Of a DNA stretch of 64,000 nt, positions 26,974-37,100 are shown in pieces (positions within the stretch are counted from its first letter, which is position 1; each line of letters starts with the position of its first letter). The position numbers were made by a program, and so were the translations under genes. Below the pieces are notes generated by a model that was given only the letters and a program-made list of their open reading frames with translations, ran no database searches and was not told where the DNA came from. Origin of the DNA: Flavobacterium sandaracinum (GTDB lineage: Bacteria; Bacteroidota; Bacteroidia; Flavobacteriales; Flavobacteriaceae); assembly GCF_004349135.1 (NCBI RefSeq), contig NZ_SMFN01000001.1, positions 186,001 to 250,000 of the forward strand, read 5' to 3'.

Positions 26974-28521
26974 CTACCAAGGAATAGGATTGTAATCCTT
27001 CAAAAACTTCCCACACCAATGTTTTCCGGTATTGATTCCATCAAACAACGGATCCATCACGCGTGCCGCACCATCTACAATATCTAATGGCGGTTGAAAA
27101 TCTTCTTCTTCCTGTTTTCTTTTGGCTAGTTCAGCTGGATCTTCATCAGTCACCCAACCGGTATCCACGGCATTCATGAAAATTCCGGCTTTCGCCAAAT
27201 CTCCTGCTGCAGTGTGTGTCAGCATATTCAGAGCCGCTTTAGCCATATTGGTATGCGGATGACGGGCTTCTTTAAAAAAACGATGAAACTTACCCTCCAT
27301 TGCTGAAACATTGATGATGTGTTTTTTTCCTGTATTGTCTTTTTTCATCACTTCCGAAAGACGGTTACACAATACAAAAGGCGCCACGGAGTTAACGAGC
27401 TGCACTTCGATCATTTCGGTAGTTTCGATTTGGCCTAGTTTCAATCTCCAACTATTGGTTTTGCGCAAATCGACTTGCTGCAAATCGGCATCAAGCTCTC
27501 CCTCTGGAAAAACTTCAGTCGCCACCAATGCATTATCAAACGAATATGGAATTTGAGATAATTTGGCGGAAGCCCGCAAACCAATTCCTGGCTCTGGTCC
27601 GTGCCAAGTCACTGGCATATTTTGATTGGACGAAATCCCCGTGGTTAACACTTTTAGTTCCTCTAAACAATCCGTATGATCTAACAATAATTCTTGCGCT
27701 TGTTTAGGCAAAGATGCGATTTGACGTTCTTCGTTTTCCATCAAATGTGCATAAAATCCTGCTGGACGCCGAACCGTTTGCGCCGCATTATTAATCAGTA
27801 TATCCAATCGTTCGTATTTTTGCTCAATAAAATTGCAGAAAATTTCCACGCTAGGAATGTGTCGCAAATCCAATCCATGAATTTTCAAACGATGTCCCCA
27901 ATCTGCAAAATCATCTTCTTTAGAAAATCGCAAAGCAGAATCCACCGGAAAACGAGTCGTAGCAATAACAGTAGCTCCACCGCGCAACAACATCAACGTA
28001 ATATGATACCCAATTTTCAAACGCGAACCTGTGATAACGGCAACTTGCCCTTTTACATCAGCTGTTTGAAACCGTTTGGCATAATTAAAATCACCACAAT
28101 CGGTACACATCGTATCATAAAAGTGGTGCATTTTAGTAAACTCGGTTTTACAAACGTAACAATTACGGGGAGTTTCCAGTTCTAATTGTTCTTTGGTGTT
28201 GAGTTCATTAAAAGCCAATAGTTTTGGCGCCACAAAAATACTAGCTTCTCGAGCATATCGGATTCCTGTCTCTTTTCGGGCGGTTCTATCTTGCTTTTCT
28301 TTTTTGCGTTTAGCGACTAATTTTCCGTCTTTTTTTCTACGGGAAAGCTCTTCTCGATCGGGTCTAGAAAACTGACCTGCCGCTTTGATTAATGCCGTTC
28401 GTTGATCTTTTGGAATCTCAAAAATTTGGTCGGTATCGGAATTTAATTGTGCTAAAATGGCGATACATTTCTCTATTTCGTCTGAAGTTATGGTCGTTTT
28501 ATGTTCTATTTGTTCAATCAT
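26974..28521 (-). CDS. SDR-type oxidoreductase with N-terminal zinc-ribbon region
   Basis: A 515-residue protein from the ATG at 28521 ([10 protein letters not shown]). A frame extension to 28569 adds 16 residues without conserved character. Residues ~55-85 are very basic ([19 protein letters not shown]). A four-cysteine zinc ribbon follows (NCYVC...CTDCGDFNY, about 120-150). A Rossmann domain comes next, with [16 protein letters not shown] for the nucleotide, NNAAQ, and S/K positions near [10 protein letters not shown]. The tail reads [15 protein letters not shown] basic region plus zinc ribbon before an SDR is unusual and hints at binding nucleic acid or another polymer. Substrate unknown. 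Confidence 0.8.
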   Translation of the reverse strand: MIEQIEHKTTITSDEIEKCIAILAQLNSDTDQIFEIPKDQRTALIKAAGQFSRPDREELSRRKKDGKLVAKRKKEKQDRTARKETGIRYAREASIFVAPKLLAFNELNTKEQLELETPRNCYVCKTEFTKMHHFYDTMCTDCGDFNYAKRFQTADVKGQVAVITGSRLKIGYHITLMLLRGGATVIATTRFPVDSALRFSKEDDFADWGHRLKIHGLDLRHIPSVEIFCNFIEQKYERLDILINNAAQTVRRPAGFYAHLMENEERQIASLPKQAQELLLDHTDCLEELKVLTTGISSNQNMPVTWHGPEPGIGLRASAKLSQIPYSFDNALVATEVFPEGELDADLQQVDLRKTNSWRLKLGQIETTEMIEVQLVNSVAPFVLCNRLSEVMKKDNTGKKHIINVSAMEGKFHRFFKEARHPHTNMAKAALNMLTHTAAGDLAKAGIFMNAVDTGWVTDEDPAELAKRKQEEEDFQPPLDIVDGAARVMDPLFDGINTGKHWCGKFLKDYNPIPW

Positions 28522-28620
28522 TATTGTGAAAAATGGGTAATTAGTACGGTACAAATTCCAAGGGCGCAAATATAGCCTTTTTAAAGTCGGAAAGTTTCAA
28601 AGTCAAAACGCTATTTCACA

Positions 28621-29108
28621 GAGATCCTCAAAGGAAACGCAGAGACTCGCAAAGTTTAGTTTATTGATTTTCATATTTCAATAAATCTCCGCGTATCTTT
28701 GCGTTTTTGCTTTGTGTACTCCGTTAAAGAAAATAACTCTCGCAAAGATTCTCAAAGGAAACACAGAGACTCGCAAAGTTTAGTTTTTTGATTTTCATAT
28801 TTCAATAAATCTCCGTGTATCTTTGCGTTTTTGCTTTGTGCAACTTTGTGAAATAAAAAACTCTGGCAAAGATTCTCAAAGGAAACGCAAAGACTCACAA
28901 AATTTAGTTTTTTGATTTTCAAATTTTAATAAATCTCCGTGTATCTTTGCGTTTTCACTTTGTGCAACTCTGTGAAATAAAAAACTCTCGCAAAGATTCT
29001 CAAAGGAAACGCAGAGACTCGCAAAGTTTATTTTTTGATTTTCAAATTTTAATCAATCTCCGTGTATCTTTGTGTTTTTGCTTTGCGAATCTTTGCGTTA
29101 CAATAACT
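28621..29108. repeat. Four tandem 124-bp repeats
   Basis: The landmark GATTCTCAAAGG (first copy GATCCTCAAAGG) recurs at 28623, 28747, 28871 and 28995, exactly 124 bp apart. Each unit contains CGCAGAGACTCGCAAAG, a T-rich middle, and TCTCCGTGTATCTTTGCG, so each is an imperfect palindrome. The fourth copy ends at the methyltransferase start. The block fills the whole gap to the SDR gene. Confidence 0.9.
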
Positions 29109-29921
29109 ATGCTATTTCAAATAAAATCGTATTTACAATTCCTATGGCACTCAAAAAATGAGCATGCCGTCCATTCTCCGTTTGTGTTTTGTTTACTGAC
29201 GAAATGTTTCTATGATAAAAAATCTAAACCACAATACGCTGTTTTAAAAAAGTATCGAAACTCGCTTTTAGCAAACAATACTACTATTAAAGTCACTGAT
29301 TTTGGTGCGGGTTCGAAAGTTTTCAAATCCAATACAAGAGTTATTTCTAAGATTGCAAAAACAGCAGGAATTTCCTCGAAGCGAGCCGAATTATTATTTA
29401 GAATCACCCATTATTTTCAGCCTGACTCTATTTTAGAAATTGGAACTTCGTTAGGATTAGCGACTGCTGCGCTTTCATTAGGAAATTTAAAAGCAAAAAT
29501 AACAACGCTAGAAGGCTGCCCGGAAACAGCAAAAATTGCTCAATTGCAATTGCAAACATTCAATTATAACAATGTAGCATCTATAGTAACAACGTTTAAT
29601 TCTTATTTAGAGAAACGGAATTCATCTGTGAATACTCCAACTGAACATTCGGGACTAAACACGGAACACTTTTCCTTAATTTACTTTGATGGAAATCATT
29701 CCAAAAAAGCAACCTTGGAGTATTTTGAGTTATTACTTTCAACCGTGACAAATGAAACCATTTGGATATTCGATGACATTCATTGGTCACTAGAGATGGA
29801 ACAAGCTTGGAAAAGTATTAAAAGTCACCCACAAGTTACGGTCACTATAGACACATTCCAGTGGGGATTGGTATTTTTTAGAAGAGAACAGCCCAAAGAA
29901 CATTTTGTGATTCGGGTTTAA
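29109..29921 (+). CDS. Class I SAM-dependent methyltransferase
   Basis: A 270-residue protein from the ATG at 29109 (MLFQIKSYLQFLWHSKNEH). The frame stays open 54 codons further upstream, but those codons are read from the tandem repeat and have no protein character, so the later ATG is preferred. The SAM site is ILEIGTSLGLATAAL, and the carboxylate-binding acidic end of strand 2 is TTLEG. YFDGNHSKKATLEYF and FDDIHWS follow, as in catechol-type O-methyltransferases. The substrate is not known. Its 5' region is entirely repeat DNA, so the promoter probably lies inside the repeat. Confidence 0.83.
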   Translation: MLFQIKSYLQFLWHSKNEHAVHSPFVFCLLTKCFYDKKSKPQYAVLKKYRNSLLANNTTIKVTDFGAGSKVFKSNTRVISKIAKTAGISSKRAELLFRITHYFQPDSILEIGTSLGLATAALSLGNLKAKITTLEGCPETAKIAQLQLQTFNYNNVASIVTTFNSYLEKRNSSVNTPTEHSGLNTEHFSLIYFDGNHSKKATLEYFELLLSTVTNETIWIFDDIHWSLEMEQAWKSIKSHPQVTVTIDTFQWGLVFFRREQPKEHFVIRV

Positions 29922-29929
29922 ACAAAAAA

Positions 29930-29955
29930 AATGACAGCCATCACTGACTGTCATT
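29930..29955. terminator. Bidirectional terminator
   Basis: AATGACAG pairs with CTGTCATT around a 10-base loop, with A-rich DNA before and T-rich after, between the convergent methyltransferase and lipoprotein genes. Confidence 0.75.
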
Positions 29956-29977
29956 CTTAAGTTGAATTAATTATTCC

Positions 29978-30655
29978 TTATTCTTTAGCTCTCTGCATTT
30001 CTCCTGATTTAGCTCCCATTCTGTTCAATGTATACATTGGTGCAAATTTCACTTTTAAACCAGCAATTTTTCTATTGTCTTCAGCTGAAAGTCCTTCTTT
30101 TTCAACAGTATTTTTTCTACTGTCTAGTGCTTCATACATCAATTTGATTTCATCCCAGTCTTCACGAGAATATTTATCTTTGTTATCCTCAACGGTATGA
30201 ACAAACTGTTGGTATACATTGTGAATGTTAGCAGCATTCACCCAATTAAAGTTCATATCCTCGCCCATTTTACCTTCACCAAACAAAGTATTCCTCATTT
30301 GCTGTTTGTTATTAGGTGCAGTAGCAATTGCGGCAGCTGCAGCCATTTTTTGAGCTTCCACCTCAGCTTTCAAAGCTTCATATTTTGCTCTACTTGCATC
30401 AAGTCGGGCTTGTGCATCTGCATTATCTTTAATATCAGCAATCGCCATTTCAGCCTCTCCAGCTCTTAATTCGTATGATGCTTCTATTCCGTCCCAGTTT
30501 CCTGCTACATCTGCTGCTGCAACATTGCCTAATGAATCTACATACATCACATAACTATCCACTTTTTTTTCTGCTTGCTCCGCTTTTTCATCTTTACAAG
30601 ATGTAAATCCGATAGCGATTACCGCTAATCCTAATGCTAATTTTGTATTTTTCAT
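29978..30655 (-). CDS. Helical lipoprotein of unknown function
   Basis: A 225-residue protein with signal peptide and lipobox (IGFTSC, C20). The mature part is rich in Ala, Glu and Lys (e.g. ARLDASRAKYEALKAEVEAQ) and is probably mostly alpha-helical, possibly coiled coil, in residues 70-115. A later block reads MNFNWVNAANIHNVYQQFVH. I do not recognise a named family with certainty. It has a 611-bp upstream gap and is monocistronic. Confidence 0.75.
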   Translation of the reverse strand: MKNTKLALGLAVIAIGFTSCKDEKAEQAEKKVDSYVMYVDSLGNVAAADVAGNWDGIEASYELRAGEAEMAIADIKDNADAQARLDASRAKYEALKAEVEAQKMAAAAAIATAPNNKQQMRNTLFGEGKMGEDMNFNWVNAANIHNVYQQFVHTVEDNKDKYSREDWDEIKLMYEALDSRKNTVEKEGLSAEDNRKIAGLKVKFAPMYTLNRMGAKSGEMQRAKE

Positions 30656-31266
30656 AATTTAAGATTTGTTTAATTATTACTAAACAAAAGTAAATAACAT
30701 TGCTCTATATTCAACAAACAACAAAAAATTATATAAAAAATGAATATAATTGTGAAATAAAAAAGATAAAAGTGTGAATTATACAAAACGAGACTAGAAT
30801 TGTGTAAAACTTTAAATTTGGATAATGCTTATCAATAATCTCAAAAAACAGCTTAAATGAAAAACTATTACAAATAACCTGTTGGGTACAATTATGCAAA
30901 ACGGCTGTTCGAATGTTTTTTGTGAAGTAAAACGAAACAAAACTTCTCGATACGCTCTGCTACTCGAAGTAACGTGTATCGAGAACCGTTTTTAATGAAA
31001 TTTTCTTTATCCTGAGTTTTTATCGAAGGACTACATACATTTTTCTACCGAAAAATACTCGAACTGACGAAAAATTACCATCAAAAACTAATTACACCCA
31101 ACGCGTTAAAAACAACAAAATAATACAGGATCTAGATTTCAGTGGTTGCAGACTGTAACAAATTAAAAAAACAACTACTTATTAGTAATTCAAAAGTTTT
31201 TGTACTTTTAAACTCTAAATTAATAGCAACCCGAGCACCGTCAAAGGTTAAAAATCATACATTCTA
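30656..31266. other. Long intergenic region with inverted repeat
   Basis: A 611-bp gap between divergent genes. It contains a hairpin, TTCTCGATAC (30944-30953) paired with GTATCGAGAA (30976-30985), and a TTATCCTGAGTTTTTATCGAAGGAC sequence split over 31010-31031. Both belong to the CTCGA-type intergenic repeats of Flavobacteria. No gene is visible. The first ~100 bp and last ~60 bp presumably hold promoters. Confidence 0.55.
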
Positions 31267-31953
31267 ATGGCAAACCCGCTAATAAAAATAACCAATATCA
31301 AAAGAGATTTTGTTCTTGGAAATGAAATCGTTTATGTTCTTAAAGGCATTGATTTAGAAATAAACAAAGGAGAATATGTAGCATTAATGGGACCTTCAGG
31401 ATCTGGAAAGTCTACCTTAATGAATTTATTAGGCTGTTTAGACACTCCTACTTCCGGAACCTATATATTGAACGGAAAGGATGTAAGCCAGATGAAAGAC
31501 GATGAATTAGCCGAAATTCGAAACAAAGAAATTGGATTTGTTTTCCAGACTTTCAACCTTTTACCGCGAACAACTGCATTAGACAATGTGGCCTTACCCA
31601 TGATTTATGCTGGATTTTCTAAATCAGATAGAAACAAACGTGCCTCCGAAGTATTGGATCAAGTAAATCTTTCAGACCGAATGGATCACCAACCCAACCA
31701 ACTTTCAGGAGGGCAACGCCAGCGTGTAGCCATCGCTAGAGCATTGGTCAACAAACCTTCTATTATCCTTGCAGATGAACCTACTGGTAACTTAGACAGC
31801 AAAACGTCATTAGAAATCATGAAACTTTTTGGAGACATCCACGCCAATGGAAATACCGTAATTCTAGTAACGCACGAGGAAGAAATCGCAGCTTATGCCA
31901 ACCGCGTCATTCGTTTGCGTGATGGACTCATAGAAAGCGACATTTCTAAATAG
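31267..31953 (+). CDS. ABC transporter ATPase, LolD/MacB type
   Basis: A 228-residue ATPase. Walker [10 protein letters not shown] is at residues 42-50, signature [15 protein letters not shown] at about 144-158, and Walker [14 protein letters not shown]. The [21 protein letters not shown] region (about 97-113) is typical of the LolD/MacB/FtsE group, which powers lipoprotein release, export of peptides or macrolides, or cell-division transporters. The partner permease is not adjacent. A structured repeat element follows immediately (31961). Confidence 0.88.
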   Translation: MANPLIKITNIKRDFVLGNEIVYVLKGIDLEINKGEYVALMGPSGSGKSTLMNLLGCLDTPTSGTYILNGKDVSQMKDDELAEIRNKEIGFVFQTFNLLPRTTALDNVALPMIYAGFSKSDRNKRASEVLDQVNLSDRMDHQPNQLSGGQRQRVAIARALVNKPSIILADEPTGNLDSKTSLEIMKLFGDIHANGNTVILVTHEEEIAAYANRVIRLRDGLIESDISK

Positions 31954-31960
31954 TTTTTTT

Positions 31961-32062
31961 AGGAGCTTATCCGGCTATCCGCTACAATCTTTTCTAAAAC
32001 CTTTCAGCCCTCAAAAGGCTGGAAGCTTTTAGAAAAGGATTTCCACTATTATCCGGGCTAGG
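31961..32062 (+). repeat. Structured intergenic element, copy 2
   Basis: It begins AGGAGC and ends GGGCTAGG. The inner stem is ATCTTTTCTAAAA with TCAGCC paired to GGCTGGA and TTTTAGAAAAGGAT, with a longer inner arm than copy 1 but the same outer words (CGCTACAATC, then TTCCACTATTATC). It starts 8 bp after the ATPase stop and could also act in 3'-end formation of that transcript. Confidence 0.75.
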
Positions 32063-32111
32063 AAATCCAAATTACAATTGCGTTTACTACTACCAAACAT
32101 CACTTAAAAAA

Positions 32112-32969
32112 ATGAAAATCGCCCTATTAACCTGCGAAAAACTTCCTGATTTAAATCCCGAAGACCAAAAAATAATTCCAGCACTCGCCAAACACAATAT
32201 AGAATCTACTGCTGTTATTTGGAACGACAAAAATATCAATTGGACTGATTACGACTATTTAATTTTTCGCAATACTTGGGATTATTTCGAGAAAGAAACC
32301 GAGTTTAAACTTTGGCTGGACCACATAGAAAAATTAGGAATCAAAACACTGAATCCTATCAAGGTGATTAAGCAAAACATCCATAAGTTTTATTTGTGCG
32401 AAATGGAGCAGCAAGGAATTACAATTTTGCCAACCGTTTTCATTGACAAGACAGAACATCTCGATCTTGGGGAACTGATTCCTGCGCATTGGAAAAAAGC
32501 GGTAATAAAACCTGCATTTTCGGCAGGATCGTATCTAACCGAAGTTTTTGATGTATCAAATAGTACAGAAATAGACCAACAATATGCCGCCATTGCTGTA
32601 GAAAAAGAATTACTGGTGCAGGAATTCATGCCTCAAATTCAAACATTAGGCGAAACTTCCTTTATCTTTTTCAACAAAAAATTCTCTCATGCAGTCAACA
32701 AAAAACCGGTGGATGGCGATTTTAGGGTTCAATCGCTTTTTGGAGGAATCTATACGTTAGTACATCCAAGTCAAGACTTGATTCAAAAAGCACAAAAAAT
32801 AGTCGATACCTTTAAAGAAGATTTGCTATATGCTCGCGTCGACGGTATTTTAATAGACCAAGAACTTTACCTTATGGAAGTGGAATGTATTGAACCCGAT
32901 CTGTATTTCAATCTAAGTGAAAATTCATTGGAGCGATTTGTTAACTCAATTGTAGAATTAATACAGTAA
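32112..32969 (+). CDS. ATP-grasp enzyme, RimK-like
   Basis: A 285-residue protein with an ATP-grasp fold: an N-terminal pre-ATP domain, KKAVIKPAFSAGSYLTEVF as the ATP-binding beta sheet and lysine, then ELLVQEFMPQIQ and LYLMEVECIEPDLYF with the metal-binding E and D/N positions. Such proteins join a carboxylate to an amine or thiol with ATP, for example in peptide or glutathione-like ligations. The acceptor cannot be named. It has no operon partner and follows repeat copy 2 by 50 bp. Confidence 0.82.
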   Translation: MKIALLTCEKLPDLNPEDQKIIPALAKHNIESTAVIWNDKNINWTDYDYLIFRNTWDYFEKETEFKLWLDHIEKLGIKTLNPIKVIKQNIHKFYLCEMEQQGITILPTVFIDKTEHLDLGELIPAHWKKAVIKPAFSAGSYLTEVFDVSNSTEIDQQYAAIAVEKELLVQEFMPQIQTLGETSFIFFNKKFSHAVNKKPVDGDFRVQSLFGGIYTLVHPSQDLIQKAQKIVDTFKEDLLYARVDGILIDQELYLMEVECIEPDLYFNLSENSLERFVNSIVELIQ

Positions 32970-33022
32970 TTTTGTTTTCAAATCAAGGTAAACACTTTTA
33001 ACCTTTTTAGACTTAAAAAGTT

Positions 33023-33071
33023 AAACCATTAAAAAAATTAAGGCTTAATTAACTTAATGTCTTAATGGTTT
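33023..33071. repeat. Inverted repeat upstream of the adenosyltransferase gene
   Basis: AAACCATTAA (33023) pairs with TTAATGGTTT (33062). Inside it are further AT-rich complementary words (TTAAGG / CTTAA). It lies between the ATP-grasp stop and the next start, and could act as a terminator or be a dispersed repeat. Confidence 0.5.
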
Positions 33072-33147
33072 AAAAAAACTATTTTTTAAAGTTTCAAAAG
33101 CGTTTGCCCTAGTTTTAAACAAGCAAAATATAAAACCTGAGATCAAA

Positions 33148-33717
33148 ATGAAAGTATATACAAAAACCGGAGACAAAGGAACCACAGCACTTTTTGGTGG
33201 AACCAGAGTCCCAAAAGACCACGCCCGAATAGAAAGCTACGGAACCGTAGACGAATTGAATTCACACATTGGTTTAATTCGCGACCAAGAGATGAATGCA
33301 CATTACAAAGAAATCCTAGTCGAGATTCAAGATCGACTTTTTACGGTTGGCGCCATATTGGCAACTCCACCCGAAAAAGAAGTGAAGAAAAACGGAGAAC
33401 TGCGTTTGAAGAAATTAGGAATTATTGAATCCGATATTGAATTGTTGGAAAATGAAATAGATGCCATGGAAGAAGCGCTTCCACCAATGACTCATTTTGT
33501 GCTTCCAGGTGGACATACTACTGTGTCATATTGTCATATAGCGCGTTGTGTTTGTCGCAGAGCAGAGCGTTTAGCAGTCCATTTAAGCCATAATGAACCT
33601 GTAGCAGAGATCGCTATTAAGTACCTAAACCGACTTTCTGACTACCTTTTTGTGTTGGCACGAAAGTTGTCTCATGACCTGAACGCTGACGAAGTGAAAT
33701 GGATTCCCAGAAATTAG
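33148..33717 (+). CDS. ATP:cob(I)alamin adenosyltransferase, PduO type
   Basis: A 189-residue enzyme that transfers adenosyl from ATP to cob(I)alamin. The ATP-binding N-terminus is VYTKTGDKGTTALFGGTRV, the second ATP contact is RIESYGTVDELNSHIGL, and the C-terminal region has CRRAERLAVHLS with the conserved arginine and glutamate and YLNRLSDYLFVLAR. Family length and motifs are complete. No other cobalamin gene is adjacent, but the radical SAM protein at 1-1480 looks like a B12 user. Confidence 0.93.
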   Translation: MKVYTKTGDKGTTALFGGTRVPKDHARIESYGTVDELNSHIGLIRDQEMNAHYKEILVEIQDRLFTVGAILATPPEKEVKKNGELRLKKLGIIESDIELLENEIDAMEEALPPMTHFVLPGGHTTVSYCHIARCVCRRAERLAVHLSHNEPVAEIAIKYLNRLSDYLFVLARKLSHDLNADEVKWIPRN

Positions 33718-33828
33718 TATTCAGTTTGCAGTGCTCAGTATTCAGTACGAAAACTTTAAACTTCAAACGGGAAACTTTAAACTAAATAAAACGTTCTTAA
33801 CTTTAACTAAAAATAAATGATTTTTTAC

Positions 33829-33858
33829 TTGTATTTTTCAGTAAAAAATTTATTTTTG
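33829..33858 (+). promoter_or_regulatory. Promoter of the DUF2795 gene
   Basis: TTG (33829-33831), 19 bp, then TATTTTTG (33851-33858) fits the Bacteroidota consensus in both boxes and spacing. It lies 22 bp before the ATG at 33881. Confidence 0.65.
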
Positions 33859-33880
33859 CACAAAACTAAATCGACAACAG

Positions 33881-34102
33881 ATGTATTGGACATTAGAATT
33901 AGCATCCTATCTAAGTGATGCACCGTGGCCTGCTAACAAAGACGAACTTATTGACTACGCTATTAGAGCAGGCGCTCCATTAGAAGTAGTAGAAAACCTT
34001 CAATCTATAGAGGATGAAGGCGAGATATATGAATCAATGGAAGAAATATGGCCAGATTATCCAACAGACGAAGATTATCTTTGGAATGAGGATGAATATT
34101 AA
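33881..34102 (+). CDS. DUF2795 family protein
   Basis: A 73-residue acidic protein. MYWTLELASYLSDAPWPANKDELIDYAIRAG is a helical DUF2795-type region and the tail is rich in Glu/Asp/Tyr (SIEDEGEIYESMEEIWPDYP). In Bacteroidota this short gene is found just before secA, as here. Its role is unknown. It has its own promoter and a terminator directly after it. Confidence 0.85.
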   Translation: MYWTLELASYLSDAPWPANKDELIDYAIRAGAPLEVVENLQSIEDEGEIYESMEEIWPDYPTDEDYLWNEDEY

Positions 34103-34124
34103 AAGGTAAACCAATAAAAAAGTC

Positions 34125-34145
34125 TCAAAAGAGGCTTTTTTTTGG
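34125..34145 (+). terminator. Terminator between the DUF2795 gene and secA
   Basis: AGTCTC and GAGGCT pair (one G:T) around AAAA and are followed by a run of T. It means secA needs its own promoter or partial read-through. Confidence 0.75.
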
Positions 34146-34187
34146 TTTAAATTTATAAAATTACACAATTAGAAATAAAAAAATATC

Positions 34188-37100
34188 ATGAGTTTCATAA
34201 ACAGTATTATTAAAGTCTTTGTTGGCGATAAGTCACAAAAAGATGTCAAAGCTTTACAACCTTATCTCAACAAAATAAAAACTTTCGAGGAACCACTCAA
34301 GGTATTATCCCATGATGAACTTAGAGGGAGAACGAACTTTTTTAAAGACAAAATAAAACAAGCTCGTTCAGAAAAAGATGCTAAAATCACAGCTCTGAAA
34401 CAAGAAGTGGAGAACATCATTGATATTGACAAAAGAGAAGATATTTACGTAGCCATTGACGCTCTTGAAAAAGAAGCGTACGACATATCAGAAAAAACTT
34501 TGATGGATATTCTTCCAGAAGCTTTTGCTGTAGTTAAAGAAACAGCGAGACGTTTCAAAGACAATACCGCCATTGTTGTAACTGCTACCCCAAAAGATCG
34601 TGAACTTTCTGCTACTAAAAGCTATATAACTTTAGACGGAGACACTTCCATCTGGGCAAATTCTTGGAGTGCTGCAGGAAAAGAAATTACGTGGGATATG
34701 ATTCACTATGACGTACAGTTAATAGGTGGAATGGTGTTGCACGAAGGAAAAGTAGCCGAGATGCAAACCGGTGAAGGAAAAACATTAGTAGCCACTTTAC
34801 CGCTTTATTTGAATGCTTTGACTGGAAACGGAGTACATCTTGTAACAGTGAATGATTATTTGGCTAAAAGAGATAGCACTTGGAAAGCGCCATTATTCGA
34901 ATTTCACGGGATGACTGTGGAATGTATTGACAATTACCAACCCAGCTCAGAAGGTAGAAAAAAAGCTTACGACGCGGACATTACGTACGGAACCAATAAT
35001 GAATTTGGTTTTGACTACTTGAGAGACAATATGGCACACTCGCCAGAAGATTTGGTACAAAGAAAACACAATTTCGCCATTGTCGATGAAGTCGATTCGG
35101 TTTTGATAGATGATGCCAGAACCCCATTGATTATCTCAGGTCCAGTCCCACAAGGAGATCGTCATGAATTCATGGAAATGAAACCAAAAATCGAAAATCT
35201 AGTAGCGCTTCAACGTCAGCTAGCCAACGGTTTTTTATCTGAAGCTAAAAAATTAATCAAAGAAGGAAATACTAAAGAAGGTGGTTTCCAATTGTTAAGA
35301 GCCTACAGAGCATTACCGAAAAACAAAGCATTGATCAAGTTTTTAAGTGAAGAAGGAATTAGACAATTGCTTCAAAAAACAGAAAATCAATACATGCAGG
35401 ATAACAAAAGAGACATGCACAAGATCGATGAGGCCTTGTATTTTGTTATCGAAGAAAAAAACAATCAAGTTGAGTTGTCAGACAACGGAATCAAATACCT
35501 TTCTGGCGATACTGATTCAGATTTTTTCGTTCTTCCAGACATTGGAACTGAAATTGCAGCTATCGAAAAGAAAAAATTAGATAAAGACACTGAAGCCGAA
35601 GAAAAAGAACAATTATTTCAAGATTTTGGTGTAAAAAGTGAGCGCATTCATACGCTGACCCAACTTTTGAAAGCCTACGCTTTATTCGAAAAAGATGTAG
35701 AATATGTAATCATGGACAACAAAATCATGATTGTTGATGAGCAAACAGGTCGTATCATGGATGGTCGTCGTTATTCTGACGGATTACACCAAGCGATTGA
35801 AGCCAAAGAAAATGTAAAAATTGAAGCCGCTACACAAACATTTGCAACCGTTACATTACAGAATTACTTCAGAATGTACAACAAACTGGGCGGAATGACT
35901 GGAACAGCCTCTACTGAAGCAGGTGAGTTATGGACCATATATAAATTGGATGTAGTAGAAATTCCTACGAACAGACCAATGGCCAGATTAGACAAAGAGG
36001 ATTTTATTTATAAAACGACTCGTGAAAAATTCAATGCCGTTATCGAAGACGTAACGGAATTATCTAAAGCAGGAAGACCGGTTCTTATTGGTACAACATC
36101 GGTAGAGATTTCAGAATTATTAAGCCGAATGTTGAAAATGAGAGGCGTTGCACACAATGTCTTGAATGCAAAAATGCACAAACAAGAAGCACAAATTGTA
36201 GAGGAAGCCGGAAAACCAGGTGTGGTAACTATTGCAACCAACATGGCTGGACGTGGAACGGATATTAAATTATCTGCCGAAGTAAAAGCCGCTGGTGGAT
36301 TAGCCATTGTAGGTACAGAACGTCATGATTCGCGTCGTGTCGATCGTCAGTTGCGTGGTCGTGCAGGACGTCAAGGTGATCCGGGAAGTTCTCAGTTTTA
36401 TGTTTCTCTTGAAGACAACTTGATGCGTTTGTTTGGTTCTGAAAGAGTAGCGAAAGTGATGGACAGAATGGGACTGCAGGAAGGTGAAGTGATTCAGCAC
36501 TCTATGATGACAAAATCGATCGAGCGTGCTCAGAAAAAAGTAGAAGAAAACAATTTTGGTGTTCGTAAACGTTTATTGGAATACGATGACGTTATGAATG
36601 CACAACGTGAAGTGGTGTACAAACGCCGTCGTCACGCCTTGTTTGGAGAGCGTTTGAAATTGGATATTGCCAATATGTTGTACGATACTTGTGAATTGAT
36701 TGTAGATCAAAACAAAGCAACAAACAACTTCAAAAACTTTGAATTCGAATTAATCCGTTATTTCTCCATCACTTCGCCAGTTACGGAAAGTGAATTCAGT
36801 AAACTGAGTGAAATGGAATTGACCGGTAAAATATACAAAGCAACGCTAGAATATTACACCGAGAAAACCGAAAGAAGCGCCAGAGAAGCGTTCCCGATTA
36901 TCAAAAGCGTTTACGAAGATAAAAACAACCAATTTGAACGTATTGTAGTTCCGTTTACGGATGGAATCAAATCGTTGAATGTGGTTACTGATTTGAAAAG
37001 AGCATACGAAACTGCAGGTGCGCAATTGGTTGCTGATTTCGAGAAAAACATCACTTTAGCAATTGTTGATGAAGCTTGGAAAAAACACTTGCGTAAAATG

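Noticed and set aside
28947..29108. 54-codon extension at the start of the methyltransferase
   Set aside because: These codons are read from the tandem 124-bp repeat and the residues have no methyltransferase character. The ATG at 29109 fits better.
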